DNA of 64,000 bases from Muribacter muris (GTDB taxonomy: Bacteria; Pseudomonadota; Gammaproteobacteria; Enterobacterales; Pasteurellaceae), in contig NZ_JWIZ01000024.1 in NCBI RefSeq assembly GCF_001038205.1, positions 20,236-84,235 of the forward strand. The letters run 5' to 3'. Under the pieces are notes generated by a model. It ran no database searches and was not told the DNA's origin. It saw only the letters and a list, made by a program, of their open reading frames with translations. The first letter of the stretch is position 1. Every line of letters starts with the position of its first letter. Of this stretch, positions 48,584-58,455 are shown piece by piece. A program made the position numbers and the translations under genes.

Positions 48584-48832
48584 CTAACGTCTCCATTTTC
48601 CAGTAGTTGGATTATATTCGATAGAGTATGGACAAGACAATTGACTACCTTCTATTGTGATTGAAAAGGAGTAATCGGGAAAGTTAGAAAGTGAGGAGGT
48701 TTTGTAGTAGCAAATGACGTAACGTAAGCCTTTCGCCTCTGCCCCTGTATTATCTGCTTTTACCCAATCATCAGCCGATGCTATAAGCGGTAAACTCAAT
48801 CCAATAGTTGCGATAAGTAGTTTCTTTAACAT
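48584..48832 (-). CDS. Small exported protein, unknown function
   Basis: 82 residues with a clear signal peptide (MLKKLLIATIGLSLPLIASA, cleavage before DDW), leaving 62 residues. Two cysteines, Cys41 and Cys67, could form a disulfide; the mature part looks all-beta with aromatic residues (CYYKTSSLSNFPDYSFSITI) and ends in a basic KWRR. I recognise no family. It is translated just ahead of the AbiU2-like gene, one base apart, so the two are one operon, which is an odd pairing of a periplasmic and a cytoplasmic protein. The ATG is preceded by TAGGAGAATTCT. Confidence 0.65.
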   Translation of the reverse strand: MLKKLLIATIGLSLPLIASADDWVKADNTGAEAKGLRYVICYYKTSSLSNFPDYSFSITIEGSQLSCPYSIEYNPTTGKWRR

Positions 48833-48864
48833 AGAATTCTCCTATAAAAAATAAATTAGACAAC

Positions 48865-48892
48865 GTTAGAAAATATCTATATTCTATTTAAC
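48865..48892. promoter_or_regulatory. Candidate operator between the XRE regulator and the AbiU2 operon
   Basis: An imperfect 28-base palindrome opening with GTTAGAAAATAT and closing with ATTCTATTTAAC, in the divergent control region, of the sort bound by small XRE repressors. A TATACT at 48901-48906 is a possible -10 for the regulator gene, without a clear -35. Confidence 0.35.
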
Positions 48893-48967
48893 GATTGAGA
48901 TATACTCCACACACTATATCGGCAATTTCTGACGAATTTTGATAGAAAATAGAGAGAAAAATGACAG

Positions 48968-49360
48968 ATGAACGTTCAAGAGAAAATTCGGGCAATGCGA
49001 GAGATTAAACATTGGTCGCAGGAAGAAATGGCGGAGAAGCTGGCAATGTCGCCAACCGGCTATGCGCGTATTGAACGTGGGGAAAGTAAATTAAATTTAG
49101 AGCGGTTACAACAAATAGCAAATATTTTTAATATTGATGTCGTTGAATTAATGAGCAGTAATGAAAAGAGCTTAATTTGTTTAATTAGTGAAAATAGTGA
49201 TTATAGTTCAAATTATTATGCAGGCGATGAAAAAATAATATTAGAAAATGAGAAATTAAAATTAATTATTGAGCATAAAAATGAATTAATTTCACAACAG
49301 AAATCGGAAATATTAGCATTAAAAGAAATTATTACATTATTAAAAACACAAAATCATTAA
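48968..49360 (+). CDS. XRE-family transcriptional regulator with coiled-coil tail
   Basis: 130 residues. Residues 5-62 are a helix-turn-helix of the Cro/C1 type (IRAMREIKHWSQEEMAEKLA, MSPTGYARIERGESKLNLER, LQQIANIFNIDVVELM). Residues 85-126 form a Lys/Glu/Ile/Leu coiled coil (ENEKLKLIIEHKNELISQQK) probably used for dimerisation. The tail is AT-rich with codon choice unlike the housekeeping neighbours. It diverges from the AbiU2 operon and is a candidate repressor of it. A related tail survives as a relic at 22763-22867. Confidence 0.85.
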   Translation: MNVQEKIRAMREIKHWSQEEMAEKLAMSPTGYARIERGESKLNLERLQQIANIFNIDVVELMSSNEKSLICLISENSDYSSNYYAGDEKIILENEKLKLIIEHKNELISQQKSEILALKEIITLLKTQNH

Positions 49361-49391
49361 TTTATCTTTAAAAGAGATAAAGTTTAAACTT

Positions 49392-49432
49392 AAAGGGCTA
49401 ATATCGAAATGAATTGATATTAGCCCTTTTGA
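49392..49432. terminator. Terminator between the XRE gene and sodC
   Basis: Perfect 14-bp stem AAAGGGCTAATATC / GATATTAGCCCTTT with a 10-base loop and T-run; A-rich on the other side, so usable from both directions. Confidence 0.88.
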
Positions 49433-49493
49433 TTTGAACAGGGTTTGCAAAAAACACGCTAAAACTCACCGCTTGTAGAGCGGCTAATCTATG

Positions 49494-50039
49494 TTAGTTA
49501 ATCACACCGCACGCCATTCTTGCGCCGCCACCGCCGAGTGAGGCTGGGTGATCGGCGTGGTTATCGCCACCGGCGTGGATCATTAATGCACGTCCTGCTA
49601 CATCATCTAATGTTTTTAAGCGTGGAGCAAGCACCGGATTATTCGCATTACCGTGGTGATCGACAAATAACGCAGGTAAATCACCTAAGTGAGCGTTATC
49701 AGACCACGGGAAGCCGTGCTGTTTAGCTTCTTTCGGATCCCAATGCCCGCCAGCCCCTAAGCCTGCTACCATTTTTCCGTCTTTCTCTTTTGGCTCACAA
49801 CTTGGGTTTTGGTGGATATGGAAACCGTGTAAGCCTGCGCTAAGTCCTTTTAAATTCGGCGTAAAGACTAAGCCGTATGGGGATTCGCTAATAGTGATGA
49901 CTCCGATATCTTTATTGCCGTTTTCCAGATCTAGTTGCTGAATTTTAATGTCTTTTGTTTTCGGCATCTCATTTGCCATTGTTGGTATGGAAAAACCAAA
50001 TAGTGCAGTTAATGCGAGGGTTAAGGCTTTGATTTTCAT
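49494..50039 (-). CDS. sodC: Periplasmic Cu,Zn superoxide dismutase
   Basis: 181 residues from [20 protein letters not shown] (signal peptide), with AGGAGTTTC upstream; the frame is open 67 codons further but without family likeness. Copper and zinc ligands are visible: [41 protein letters not shown] and [13 protein letters not shown]; Cys in NPSC pairs with the one in RMACGVI. It removes superoxide in the periplasm and is a known protective factor in Actinobacillus. A weak hairpin with an uptake-signal core (49472-49490) lies after the stop. Confidence 0.95.
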   Translation of the reverse strand: MKIKALTLALTALFGFSIPTMANEMPKTKDIKIQQLDLENGNKDIGVITISESPYGLVFTPNLKGLSAGLHGFHIHQNPSCEPKEKDGKMVAGLGAGGHWDPKEAKQHGFPWSDNAHLGDLPALFVDHHGNANNPVLAPRLKTLDDVAGRALMIHAGGDNHADHPASLGGGGARMACGVIN

Positions 50040-50223
50040 AGAAACTCCTGATGTTATATAAATGATAGGTATGGGGTAATCAAAAATGATTTTGTCGTAG
50101 TAATATGCACGGGCATAACGGACGTTATGGTTGGCAGTGGTGAGAAAATGCTTAAAGCCGCAGGCAAGGCAAAAGCGAGCCTCTGTCTGATATGTATATC
50201 GTCTGTTATGGTATAAAATCGTC

Positions 50224-50250
50224 AAAATCCACCTTTCCAAAGGTGGATTT
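50224..50250 (-). terminator. Terminator of bamE
   Basis: Perfect 12-bp stem AAATCCACCTTT / AAAGGTGGATTT with a 2-base gap at the tip, so 3 or 4 pairs open as loop, followed on the minus strand by TTTTGACGATTTT. Confidence 0.8.
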
Positions 50251-50257
50251 GAGACAT

Positions 50258-50590
50258 TTAATTGAGCGGTTTATCCAGTTGAATATTGCTGACCAACCCT
50301 TTTGAGTCAAACTGAATAAATAGGGTGCGTTGGATAGGCTCTTCGTGCCCTTTACGCAGAATGAATACATAATCCCAACGGTTTTCCGCAAACGTATCGG
50401 TGAGCATCGGAGTACCGAGTAGGTATTGCACTTGCTCTTTCTTCATTCCTACTTTGACCTGATCGATTTTTTCTTGTTCTAGATAGTTGCCTTGTGGTAC
50501 GTCAATGCGATAGACCACTTTTTTAACCGTGGAGCAAGCGGTTACGCCTAGTGCAAGGCATAAAATTGCTATAAGAGATTTTATTTTCAT
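50258..50590 (-). CDS. bamE: Outer-membrane assembly lipoprotein BamE
   Basis: 110 residues from [19 protein letters not shown]; lipobox G-V-T-A-C19. The SmpA/OmlA domain shows [36 protein letters not shown] and NRWDYVFIL, the exact landmarks of BamE. It is a non-essential but stabilising part of the BAM complex that folds outer-membrane proteins such as LptD. It follows yejK after 66 bases and ends before a terminator. An ATG 14 codons earlier lacks a signal peptide. Confidence 0.93.
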   Translation of the reverse strand: MKIKSLIAILCLALGVTACSTVKKVVYRIDVPQGNYLEQEKIDQVKVGMKKEQVQYLLGTPMLTDTFAENRWDYVFILRKGHEEPIQRTLFIQFDSKGLVSNIQLDKPLN

Positions 50591-50656
50591 AGTAATGACC
50601 TGTTGTAATCGCAAAAATTTACGGCGGATCATACCGAAACCGCCTATAAAATGCCA

Positions 50657-51658
50657 TTATTTATTACGTTCGAGTTGATCCCGTAAATTTGCCGGCAATC
50701 CTTTGATAGTTAAACTGTCGTTTAGTTCATCCCAGATTAAACGTTCGCCGAGTAATTCCGCATCAAAACTGATAGTAACCCCTTTACCTGAACCGGAATA
50801 TTTGGTTAAGGTTTTGAGCGCATTGCGTACCGGCGGAATGCTCTCGGCTAAGCCGTAGGCTTGGCTTTCGGCAAAATCGGCAAAGTTTTGTGCGTTCAAG
50901 GTTGGTAGGGTTGCGGAAAGTTCTTCGAGAGCGATTTCTTCACCGCTGTTGATCTGCCCTTTACAGTAATCGAACACTTGCTTTTTCACCGCTTGGGTTT
51001 GGTTGCTGTTTAGATCTCCCTGTTCGCAATAGTCGCTCACCGCCTGTAATAAGGTTTGGTTTTGTAATTGCGGGTTTAAGCCCTCTTCGGCGCTTAAAAA
51101 ATCCATAAAAAAGTCGGCTACTTTACGCCCGACTCTGCCTTTAATAAAGGTTAAATAACGGTCGGACTGGGCATTGAGCTTTAGCTCGGTCAGATTGATG
51201 CGGCAGGCGATATCATATTGGGTAATGTCCAAATATTCGGTGCGTTGAACCTCTAATTTATCGTCCACCAGCATTGAAGAGCGGCTGTCGATCAAAGCGA
51301 TGAAAAGGTATTCGGTCGCGAGGAACGTGTAGCGACATAAAATAAACGTGCCGCCGGCAGCGAAGGGGTATTTGGCTAATTCAGTCGCTAACATTTTAGC
51401 GCAACTGTGGCTAAACGGCAGAAAATCACTTTCCCCCTCCAATAAGCGATTAAGTTGTTGGGCGAACACCGATTCCGCCTGAAACACGCCGTACGCCTTG
51501 GCTTTGCCTTGGTAGGCTTGATGCAGTTGCAGCATCATTTGTTCGACTTCGGGGCTGATCGCTAATAAATTTTCCCGCAGAATAGTGGTTAAATTGGGGG
51601 TATCACCGTCATTTTGGTGAAGTTGATGAAGGACGATTTCGGTTACATTGATACTCAT
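50657..51658 (-). CDS. yejK: Nucleoid-associated protein YejK/NdpA
   Basis: 333 residues over the NA37 family: [17 protein letters not shown] at the N-terminus, FVxG-like hydrophobic core ([20 protein letters not shown]), [20 protein letters not shown], and [20 protein letters not shown] at the end. E. coli YejK binds the nucleoid and interacts with topoisomerase subunits; its function is not well defined. The start is preceded by GAGAAAGATT. It stands ahead of bamE on the minus strand and diverges from ridA. Confidence 0.92.
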   Translation of the reverse strand: MSINVTEIVLHQLHQNDGDTPNLTTILRENLLAISPEVEQMMLQLHQAYQGKAKAYGVFQAESVFAQQLNRLLEGESDFLPFSHSCAKMLATELAKYPFAAGGTFILCRYTFLATEYLFIALIDSRSSMLVDDKLEVQRTEYLDITQYDIACRINLTELKLNAQSDRYLTFIKGRVGRKVADFFMDFLSAEEGLNPQLQNQTLLQAVSDYCEQGDLNSNQTQAVKKQVFDYCKGQINSGEEIALEELSATLPTLNAQNFADFAESQAYGLAESIPPVRNALKTLTKYSGSGKGVTISFDAELLGERLIWDELNDSLTIKGLPANLRDQLERNK

Positions 51659-51781
51659 AATCTTTCTCTTGCAAGCGGTCTGAAAAAGGCAAATTGATGC
51701 AAAACATTATAAGCTATTTACAAACGGCAAAAAACCTTTCAAACTCTTTGTGTTGATTTATCACTTAATGAGGAAAATCCA

Positions 51782-52174
51782 ATGACACAGATTATTCATA
51801 CCGACAATGCCCCAAAAGCCATCGGACCTTATGTTCAAGCGGTTGATTTAGGCAATTTAGTTTTGACTTCAGGGCAAATTCCGGTCAATCCGCAAACGGG
51901 CGATGTGCCGAGCGATATTGCCGAACAAGCTCGCCAGTCCCTCGAAAATATCAAAGCGATCATCGAACAGGCAGGCTTAACGGTGTCGGATATTGTTAAA
52001 ACCACGGTTTTTGTTAAAGATTTAAACGATTTTGCGACCGTGAATGCCGAATACGAAGCCTTTTTCCGTGAAAATCACCACCCGAATTTCCCCGCCCGTT
52101 CGTGTGTAGAAGTGGCTCGCCTACCGAAAGATGTCGGCATCGAAATTGAAGCGATCGCCGTGAGAAAAGGCTAA
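51782..52174 (+). CDS. ridA: Enamine/imine deaminase RidA
   Basis: 130 residues: AIGPYVQAVDLGNLVLTSGQ, the conserved IPVNPQTG, VVKTTVFVKDLNDFATVN and FPARSCVEVARLPKDVGIEI including the catalytic Arg in PARS. RidA trimers hydrolyse reactive 2-aminoacrylate formed by serine/threonine dehydratases, so protecting PLP enzymes. Its stop overlaps the pgeF start as TAATG. TGAGGAAAATCCA precedes the ATG. Confidence 0.95.
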   Translation: MTQIIHTDNAPKAIGPYVQAVDLGNLVLTSGQIPVNPQTGDVPSDIAEQARQSLENIKAIIEQAGLTVSDIVKTTVFVKDLNDFATVNAEYEAFFRENHHPNFPARSCVEVARLPKDVGIEIEAIAVRKG

Positions 52175-52914
52175 TGGAATTTATCCTGCCGAACTGGTCA
52201 GTGCCGGCACATATTCACGCCTTGACCACCACCCGCTCAGGCGGCGTGAGCCAAGCCCCGTTCGAGAGCTTGAATTTAGGCGATCACGTTAATGATGATC
52301 CGCTTGCCGTCCGGCAAAATCGTGCTTTATTGCAAAATGCCTTGAAGTTGCCGACCCCGCCGGTGTATCTGACTCAAACCCACAGCACACAGGTTTTGAC
52401 GTTGCCTCTCCAAACTGGGCAAAGCCTTGAGGCTGATGCGGTTTACACGGATCAGCCCAATCAAGTCTGCCTTGTGATGACCGCCGACTGCCTACCCGCT
52501 CTCTTTTGCAGTGAAGACGGCACGGAAATTGCCGCCGCTCACGCCGGTTGGCGAGGCTTGTGCTATGGGGTATTGGAAGCCACAGCAGCTAAATTCCGCT
52601 GCCCGCCGCATCAAATTAAAGTCTGGCTTGGGCCGGCGATCGGCGCAACGGCATTTCAAGTCGGGCAGGATGTGATCGACCAATTTTGTGCGGTCGATCC
52701 CCAAGCCAATAGTGCCTTTGTGCTGGATCAGCGTGCAAGCGGTAAGTTTCTCGGCGATCTTTACCAAATTGCCCGCCAGCGTCTTCAGCGGTTGGGGATT
52801 ATGCAGATCAGCGGCGGCGATTATTGCACCTATACGGACAGCAAACGCTTCTTCTCTTACCGCCGAGAGAATATGACCGGCAGAATGGCAACGCTGATTT
52901 GGCGAAGCGAATAG
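52174..52914 (+). CDS. pgeF: Peptidoglycan editing factor PgeF (YfiH, DUF152)
   Basis: 246 residues of the multicopper polyphenol oxidase-like family. TTTRSGGVSQAPFESLNLGD, QTHSTQVLTL (His ligand), MTADCLPALFCS (Cys ligand) and AAAHAGWRGLCYG (His ligand) give the metal site; YCTYTDSKRFFSYRREN is near the end. E. coli PgeF removes wrongly inserted L-Ser from muropeptide stems. Overlaps ridA by one base, so translationally coupled. An imperfect inverted pair of uptake signals follows the stop. Confidence 0.92.
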   Translation: MEFILPNWSVPAHIHALTTTRSGGVSQAPFESLNLGDHVNDDPLAVRQNRALLQNALKLPTPPVYLTQTHSTQVLTLPLQTGQSLEADAVYTDQPNQVCLVMTADCLPALFCSEDGTEIAAAHAGWRGLCYGVLEATAAKFRCPPHQIKVWLGPAIGATAFQVGQDVIDQFCAVDPQANSAFVLDQRASGKFLGDLYQIARQRLQRLGIMQISGGDYCTYTDSKRFFSYRRENMTGRMATLIWRSE

Positions 52915-52916
52915 CA

Positions 52917-52963
52917 GCAAGCGGTCGAATAATAGCGATTTTTTGCAATATTTGACCGTTTGC
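52917..52963. repeat. Imperfect inverted uptake-signal pair after pgeF
   Basis: GCAAGCGGTC (52917-52926) and GACCGTTTGC (52954-52963), 9 of 10 complementary, with a 27-base AT-rich loop. May act as a weak terminator; no T-run follows. Confidence 0.6.
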
Positions 52964-53042
52964 ATTATTTCGTTTTGCCAATTTTTCATTCTCGGCAGTT
53001 ATGGTACAATCTCCGCCTATTTTATGATGAGAAAACGAGATT

Positions 53043-53618
53043 ATGAGCCGTCAGAAGAAAACACGCCGTATTACCGATATTATGCCTGCCCGTAAGGTTG
53101 AGAAAAAACCGTACGAACAATCCAAAGCAAAACCGAGCAAAAACCGTAAACCGACCCGCTATGAATTAGATTTAGCGGCTAAAGAAGAGAAGAAAAAACG
53201 CAAGCATAAGGGCTTGCCGTCCGGTAGCCGTGCCAATGAAGGTTTAAACGAGAAAAAAGCAGTGGCGAAAGAGGTGAAAGATCCGCGTATCGGTAGCCGC
53301 AAAAAAGTGCCGTTGATGGTGGAATTTGTTAATCAGCCGGAAAAAGGTAAGTTTATTAAGCCGGTAGCGGTTGAGGATACGCCACGTTTAGCGCCGGAAG
53401 TTGAGTTGGAACAGTTGGAAAGCAATGAATGTTTAAATCAATTATTAGATGATTTGGAAGCGGGTAAAACGCTGTCGCCGGCGGATCAAAAATTTGTGGA
53501 CGACTGTTTGGAACGTGTACATCAGTTGATGACCGAACTGGGCATTGAAGACGAAGATGAGAGCGATGATGCCTTGTTACGTCAATTTGAAACCCTAGAT
53601 ATTAACCAATTCCGATAA
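53043..53618 (+). CDS. yihI: Der GTPase-activating protein YihI
   Basis: 191 residues: a basic, disordered N-terminal half (residues 1-75, [30 protein letters not shown]) and an acidic helical C-terminal half ([40 protein letters not shown]), the YihI pattern. YihI stimulates GTP hydrolysis by the ribosome-assembly GTPase Der. It is followed within 7 bases by a DUF2489 gene and then hemN, the yihI-hemN neighbourhood known from enterics. GAGAAAACGAGATT precedes the ATG. Confidence 0.9.
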   Translation: MSRQKKTRRITDIMPARKVEKKPYEQSKAKPSKNRKPTRYELDLAAKEEKKKRKHKGLPSGSRANEGLNEKKAVAKEVKDPRIGSRKKVPLMVEFVNQPEKGKFIKPVAVEDTPRLAPEVELEQLESNECLNQLLDDLEAGKTLSPADQKFVDDCLERVHQLMTELGIEDEDESDDALLRQFETLDINQFR

Positions 53619-53624
53619 TAGTAA

Positions 53625-54074
53625 ATGATGCGATTTTTCTTAATCATTCTTGCCCTGCTGATTCTGCTGGCGATGGCGGGCTATGCGTTTTCGTTGGTGC
53701 TGAAATTACGCCATCAAAAACAGCAATTAGCGGCGGCACAAAAATCACGCTATTTAGCGGTAATTGACAGTATTGACGTGATTGCCCGTGCAATGTTGGC
53801 ACAGCAGTGTGATTTTTCCGAAGGGGTATTGCGTTTAAAGCCTCTGTTAGATGTACTGGGCAAAAAATTAAACCGTTTTGTCGCTATGTGGGCGTTGTAT
53901 GAAACGGTGGAATCTATGCCGATTTTAGAGGCTCGTCAGCAATTAAAACGCAATGAACGAATGAAATTGGATCTCACCCGTGAGGCAAAAGAGGCGGAGC
54001 TTGCCGAGCAAATCAAGCTCGAATTACGCCAATTATTAACGGAAATTGCCCAATTTAAACAAGAGTTGAAGTAG
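53625..54074 (+). CDS. DUF2489-family single-pass membrane protein
   Basis: 149 residues: one N-terminal membrane helix (residues 3-24, FFLIILALLILLAMAGYAFS) and a helical cytoplasmic domain with IAQFKQELK at the end and the DUF2489 pattern (AMLAQQCDFSEGVLRLKPLL, WALYETVESMPILEARQQLK). Function unknown. The two adjacent ATGs at 53625 and 53628 are both usable. Its place between yihI and hemN is conserved in related gammaproteobacteria, which argues for real co-expression, but no role follows from that. Confidence 0.82.
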   Translation: MMRFFLIILALLILLAMAGYAFSLVLKLRHQKQQLAAAQKSRYLAVIDSIDVIARAMLAQQCDFSEGVLRLKPLLDVLGKKLNRFVAMWALYETVESMPILEARQQLKRNERMKLDLTREAKEAELAEQIKLELRQLLTEIAQFKQELK

Positions 54075-54081
54075 GTTTTTT

Positions 54082-55449
54082 ATGTCAGAGATTATTTGGG
54101 ATAGTGCGCTTATCCAAAAATATAACCAATCCGGCCCTCGTTATACCTCCTATCCGACCGCATTAGAGTTTAACGAAGCCTATAATAATGATGATTTCCA
54201 AGCGGCAGCGGCACGTTATCCGAACAAGCCACTCTCTTTATATGTGCATATTCCGTTTTGTCATAAGCTCTGCTATTTCTGTGCCTGTAATAAAATCATC
54301 ACCCGTCATCAGCATAAAGTCGATATCTATTTAGATTACCTTGAAAAAGAGATTAAATACCGTGCCGAGCTGTTTAAAAACCGGACGGTAACGCAAATTC
54401 ACTGGGGGGGCGGGACGCCGACCTACTTAGATGAAGAGCAATCTTTACGCCTAATGGCGATGTTGCGTAAACACTTTAATGTGAGCGACCAAGCGGAAAT
54501 CAGCATTGAAATGGATCCCCGTGAAATTGAGCTACAAATGTTGGATCATCTGCGGGAAATCGGCTTTAACCGTATCAGTATGGGGATTCAAGATTTCAAT
54601 AAAGAAGTGCAAAAATTAGTCAATCGAGAACAAGATGAAGACTTTATTTTTGCCTTAATGAAACGGGCGAGAGAGCTGGGCTTTAGTTCGACCAACATTG
54701 ATTTGATCTACGGTTTGCCGAAGCAAACGGTTGAAAGTTTTATGTTCACTTTGCAGAAAGTGATTGAGCTGAATCCGGATCGAATGAGCGTGTTTAATTA
54801 TGCTCACCTGCCGAGCCGTTTTGCCGCCCAGATCAAAATTAAAGACGAAATGTTGCCGCCACCGGAAACGAAATTGGAGATCTTACAAAAAACGATAGAA
54901 ACGTTGGATCGTGCCGGTTATAAATTTATCGGAATGGATCATTTTGCCAAACCGGACGATGAACTGGCAATCGCCCAACAAAAAGGCGAATTGCACCGCA
55001 ATTTCCAAGGTTATACCACTCAAGAAGATGCCGATTTATTGGGAATGGGCGTGTCGGCGATCAGCTTATTGGGCGACAGTTACGCTCAAAATCATAAAGA
55101 GCTGAAACAATATTATGCCGATGTCGAAACCCGTGGCATTGCCTTGCATAAAGGGCTGACAATGACCAAAGACGACTGTTTACGCCGTGATGTGATCAAA
55201 GCGCTAATTTGTAATTTTAAGCTGGACTATGCCTCACTAGAAAGCCTCTATCAGATTGATTTCAAACGCTATTTTGCCGAAGATTTGGCACTGCTTGCCC
55301 CATTGGCGAAAGACGGCTTATTGACGATCGGCGAAGATACCCTGCAAGTGTCGCCGCGTGGACGGTTGTTAATCCGCAATATCTGTATGTGTTTTGATAT
55401 TTATTCACGTCAGCAGGCAAAAAGACAGCAATTTTCAAGAATTATTTAG
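54082..55449 (+). CDS. hemN: Oxygen-independent coproporphyrinogen III dehydrogenase
   Basis: 455 residues. The radical-SAM cluster motif IPFCHKLCYFCACNK has Cys60, Cys64, Cys67 (4Fe-4S ligands) and the conserved Cys69; the GGGTPTYL motif and EISIEMDPREI (SAM contacts) and the C-terminal HemN domain with RDVIKALICNFKLDY follow. It converts coproporphyrinogen III to protoporphyrinogen IX without oxygen, in haem synthesis. The motif and full length separate it from the shorter HemW. It begins seven bases after the DUF2489 gene. Confidence 0.96.
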   Translation: MSEIIWDSALIQKYNQSGPRYTSYPTALEFNEAYNNDDFQAAAARYPNKPLSLYVHIPFCHKLCYFCACNKIITRHQHKVDIYLDYLEKEIKYRAELFKNRTVTQIHWGGGTPTYLDEEQSLRLMAMLRKHFNVSDQAEISIEMDPREIELQMLDHLREIGFNRISMGIQDFNKEVQKLVNREQDEDFIFALMKRARELGFSSTNIDLIYGLPKQTVESFMFTLQKVIELNPDRMSVFNYAHLPSRFAAQIKIKDEMLPPPETKLEILQKTIETLDRAGYKFIGMDHFAKPDDELAIAQQKGELHRNFQGYTTQEDADLLGMGVSAISLLGDSYAQNHKELKQYYADVETRGIALHKGLTMTKDDCLRRDVIKALICNFKLDYASLESLYQIDFKRYFAEDLALLAPLAKDGLLTIGEDTLQVSPRGRLLIRNICMCFDIYSRQQAKRQQFSRII

Positions 55450-55453
55450 TCGG

Positions 55454-55499
55454 ACAAGCGGTCGGATTTGCAGAATTTTGAGCAAAACGTACCGCTTGT
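55454..55499. repeat. Inverted uptake-signal pair between hemN and lptD
   Basis: ACAAGCGGTCGG (55454-55465) and ACCGCTTGT (55491-55499): 9 bp of perfect complementarity, 28-base spacing. Directly after the hemN stop, so it is a possible weak terminator. Confidence 0.65.
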
Positions 55500-55517
55500 G
55501 AATAAAAGGATAAGACG

Positions 55518-57851
55518 ATGAAACACTACCGTTACAGCTTACTTTCCGTTGCCATAATCACGGCTTGTTATAGCCAGTACGCCGCCGCCGATTTAAGACA
55601 CCAATGCTTAGCCGGCGTGCCGCATTTTGAGGGGGAAGTGCTAACGGGCGATCAAACCCAAATGCCCGTATATATTGAGGCGGACAATGCGCTCATCAAT
55701 CAACCGACCGATGCAACCTATACCGGTGATGTCAGCATTAAACAGGGCAATCGCACGGTTTGGGCGGATCAGGTTCGAGTGGAACAGAATGGCGGTCAAG
55801 CCCGTACTGCATATTTAAACGGTCGATTTGATTATCGGGATAATCTGATTCGGGCGACCGGACAAAATGCCCAGATTGATTTAACCGGCAATCAAGCTAC
55901 TCTTGGCAATGCGGACTACCAATTAGTCGGTCGTCAAGGGCGGGGGACGGCGGAGAGCGTCTCCGCCAACGAACAAACCCGCATTTTAAAAAATGCTTCC
56001 TTCACCGCTTGCTTGCCGAATGACAATGCGTGGTCGATTGATGCGGGCGAGATGATCCAACACGTGAAGGAAGAGTATGCGGAGTTATGGCACGCCCGCT
56101 TTCGGGTAATGGGCGTGCCGGTGTTTTATTCTCCATATCTGCAATTCCCCATCGGTGATCGCCGCCGTTCAGGGTTACTCATTCCGAATGCGGGGCGTTC
56201 GAGCCGCGACGGTTATTACTATTCCCAGCCGATTTATTGGAATATTGCACCGAATATGGACGCAACGATCACGCCGACCTACTATACTCGGCGTGGCTGG
56301 CAAATCAGCCCTGAATTTCGTTATCTGACCGCTTTCGGCGAAGGTAAAATGGCAGGGGAGTATGTAAAACGGGATCGCCTGCCGAGCTGGACGGAAAAAG
56401 ATCGTTCCCGCCATTTATTCTTCTGGCAACATAATATCAATTTTCTTAGCGACTGGCGTTTTTCGGTCGATTATACCCACGTCAGCGATAAACGCTATTT
56501 TTCGGATTTTGATTCCGTGTACGGCAACAGTACCGACGGCTACGCTACGCAGAATTTTAAGTTAGGTTACTTCCAGCCCCATTATAATATTGCGATTTCC
56601 GGAAAACGTTTCCAAACCTTTGATGACTCCGGCTCGAAACCTTATCGGGTATTGCCGAAAGTAGAGCTGAATTATTATAAAAATGATTTGGTTAAACACG
56701 GTGATTTCAGCCTGTATGCCCAATCCGCTTACTTTGCCAACGACAGTAAAGAGATGCCGACGGCGTGGCGTTTCCATCTTCAACCGGCGTTAAATTTCCC
56801 GTTGGCGAACCGTTATGCGAGTCTGAATTTAGAGACTAAATTGTATGCTACCTATTATTTACAGAAAAAGGGCGGGGCTGAAAATGCTGAAGCGATTGAA
56901 CGTAGCGTAACCCGTGTGTTACCGCAACTGAAATTGGATTTGAAAACGGTTTTGAGTGCAAAACAAAATGTGTTTAGTGGCTTTTCACAAACTTTTGAGC
57001 CTCGTGTGCAATATCTTTACCGCCCGTATAAAAACCAAGCGAATATCGGCTCGCAACGCCAATCCAGTTTAGGTTTAGGCTATGATTCCGCCCTTTTACA
57101 GCAGGACTATTATGCGTTATTCAACGATCGCCGTTATAGCGGTTTAGATCGAATTGCTTCGGCAAATCAAATTACCGCAGGGGGAACAACCCGTTTCTTC
57201 AGTAATGAAACGGGGGAGGAAGTGTTTAATTTCAGTGCAGGGCAAATTTATTATCTCAGCCCGTCAAAAATTGACAGCACTTCAATTAACAGTACCGCAA
57301 AGCGTTCTTCATCTTGGGCGTTGGAATCAAACTGGAAGTTCCACCCGAAATGGAACTGGCACGGCAGCTATCAATACGATACCCGCTTAAACGAAACGTC
57401 TTTGGCGAATATAGCATTGCAATATAAACCGAAAGCGAACAATGTGGTGCAGCTAAATTACCGTTATGCAAGCAAAAACTATATTGACCAGAATTTAAGC
57501 TCTAACCGCTATGGTCAGGATATTAAACAGGTCGGTGCGGTGATTGGTTGGGAATTAACCGATAGCGTATCGATGATGGCAAGCCATTACCGTGATATTG
57601 CACTGAAAAAGCCGGTTGAAAGCCAGTTGGGGCTAACCTATAACACCTGCTGCTGGAGTGCGACATTCTACGCAGCTCGTAAATTAACGGCAACGCCGGA
57701 AGGAAAACCGGATACCCTGAACGATTTTTACTATGACAACCGTTTTGGGCTGAATTTTGAATTGCGTTTCGGGAGCGGCTATAACAGTGGCGTATCCAGA
57801 ATGTTGAAACGGGGAATGATTCCATATACGGAAGCCTTTAATATCAATTAA
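55518..57851 (+). CDS. lptD: LPS-assembly outer-membrane protein LptD
   Basis: 777 residues: signal peptide cleaved at YAAA-DL, N-terminal OstA jellyroll (residues 45-180, [20 protein letters not shown]), and a large barrel ([20 protein letters not shown] start, ending in [14 protein letters not shown]). All four cysteines of the family are present, Cys30, Cys165 and the pair Cys711-Cys712, allowing the two inter-domain disulfides needed for activity. It inserts LPS in the outer leaflet with LptE. surA and pdxA, which follow lptD in E. coli, are absent; a terminator follows. AAGGATAAGACG precedes the ATG. Confidence 0.96.
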   Translation: MKHYRYSLLSVAIITACYSQYAAADLRHQCLAGVPHFEGEVLTGDQTQMPVYIEADNALINQPTDATYTGDVSIKQGNRTVWADQVRVEQNGGQARTAYLNGRFDYRDNLIRATGQNAQIDLTGNQATLGNADYQLVGRQGRGTAESVSANEQTRILKNASFTACLPNDNAWSIDAGEMIQHVKEEYAELWHARFRVMGVPVFYSPYLQFPIGDRRRSGLLIPNAGRSSRDGYYYSQPIYWNIAPNMDATITPTYYTRRGWQISPEFRYLTAFGEGKMAGEYVKRDRLPSWTEKDRSRHLFFWQHNINFLSDWRFSVDYTHVSDKRYFSDFDSVYGNSTDGYATQNFKLGYFQPHYNIAISGKRFQTFDDSGSKPYRVLPKVELNYYKNDLVKHGDFSLYAQSAYFANDSKEMPTAWRFHLQPALNFPLANRYASLNLETKLYATYYLQKKGGAENAEAIERSVTRVLPQLKLDLKTVLSAKQNVFSGFSQTFEPRVQYLYRPYKNQANIGSQRQSSLGLGYDSALLQQDYYALFNDRRYSGLDRIASANQITAGGTTRFFSNETGEEVFNFSAGQIYYLSPSKIDSTSINSTAKRSSSWALESNWKFHPKWNWHGSYQYDTRLNETSLANIALQYKPKANNVVQLNYRYASKNYIDQNLSSNRYGQDIKQVGAVIGWELTDSVSMMASHYRDIALKKPVESQLGLTYNTCCWSATFYAARKLTATPEGKPDTLNDFYYDNRFGLNFELRFGSGYNSGVSRMLKRGMIPYTEAFNIN

Positions 57852-57863
57852 GAGACAGGCATA

Positions 57864-57888
57864 AAAGGGCGCATTAGCGTCCTTTTTT
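57864..57888. terminator. Terminator between lptD and yfbV
   Basis: Stem AAAGGGCGC / GCGTCCTTT (one G-T wobble) with ATTA loop and six T; the reverse strand also has a T-run, for yfbV. Confidence 0.82.
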
Positions 57889-57895
57889 GTTGGTG

Positions 57896-58330
57896 TTAAA
57901 GTTCGTCAAAATAAGCGTTGCCCCACGTTTTTTCGACAAGGTGCAACAAATTTGCAAAATCTTGGTAGGAAGGCACCGCTTGATCGGCAATGCGGTGGCG
58001 TTCGCTGATCAGTTTTTGGCGTAATGTTTCATACCACTCAAGCAGCGAGAGCGGCAGGGGCGATTTTGCCCGTCTGCCGAGCCAAAATAAGCCTTGAAAC
58101 GGAATACTTAACGCAAAAAGTGCGGTAAGTGTGGCATTGGCAAGGATCGACTGTGTGGGATCGTTGAAAAAATATTGCCAACTAATCGCAAAACAGGCAA
58201 ATGCCGGCATTGCTCGGCTGGCAAATTTGATGAGGCGAATCAGACGGTAATCGGGCATAAACAGGCTGAGCTTTTTCTGGTTTGGGTAGGTGTTCAGATA
58301 ATGCTGTCCGGCTTGTAACGTTTGGTACAT
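57896..58330 (-). CDS. yfbV: UPF0208 (DUF412) membrane protein YfbV
   Basis: 144 residues with two membrane helices (about 40-60 and 65-85, ASRAMPAFACFAISWQYFFN and LTALFALSIPFQGLFWLGRR). GQHYLNTYPNQKKLSLFMPD, ALFALSIPFQGLFWLG and LPLSLLEWYETLR match E. coli YfbV nearly position by position. In E. coli YfbV helps insulate the Ter macrodomain; whether that applies here is unknown. It converges on lptD and stands alone. Confidence 0.88.
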   Translation of the reverse strand: MYQTLQAGQHYLNTYPNQKKLSLFMPDYRLIRLIKFASRAMPAFACFAISWQYFFNDPTQSILANATLTALFALSIPFQGLFWLGRRAKSPLPLSLLEWYETLRQKLISERHRIADQAVPSYQDFANLLHLVEKTWGNAYFDEL

Positions 58331-58455
58331 AGGCTGCCTCTGTGAGAAAAAGTCAGCTTATTGTAACCAACTGATAAAAATCTACAATAGCGAAGTGAGC
58401 CAACAGTTGCTATACTTTAGCCCGTTTTTTATCGTTAATTTTTCAAGGAAAGGTA

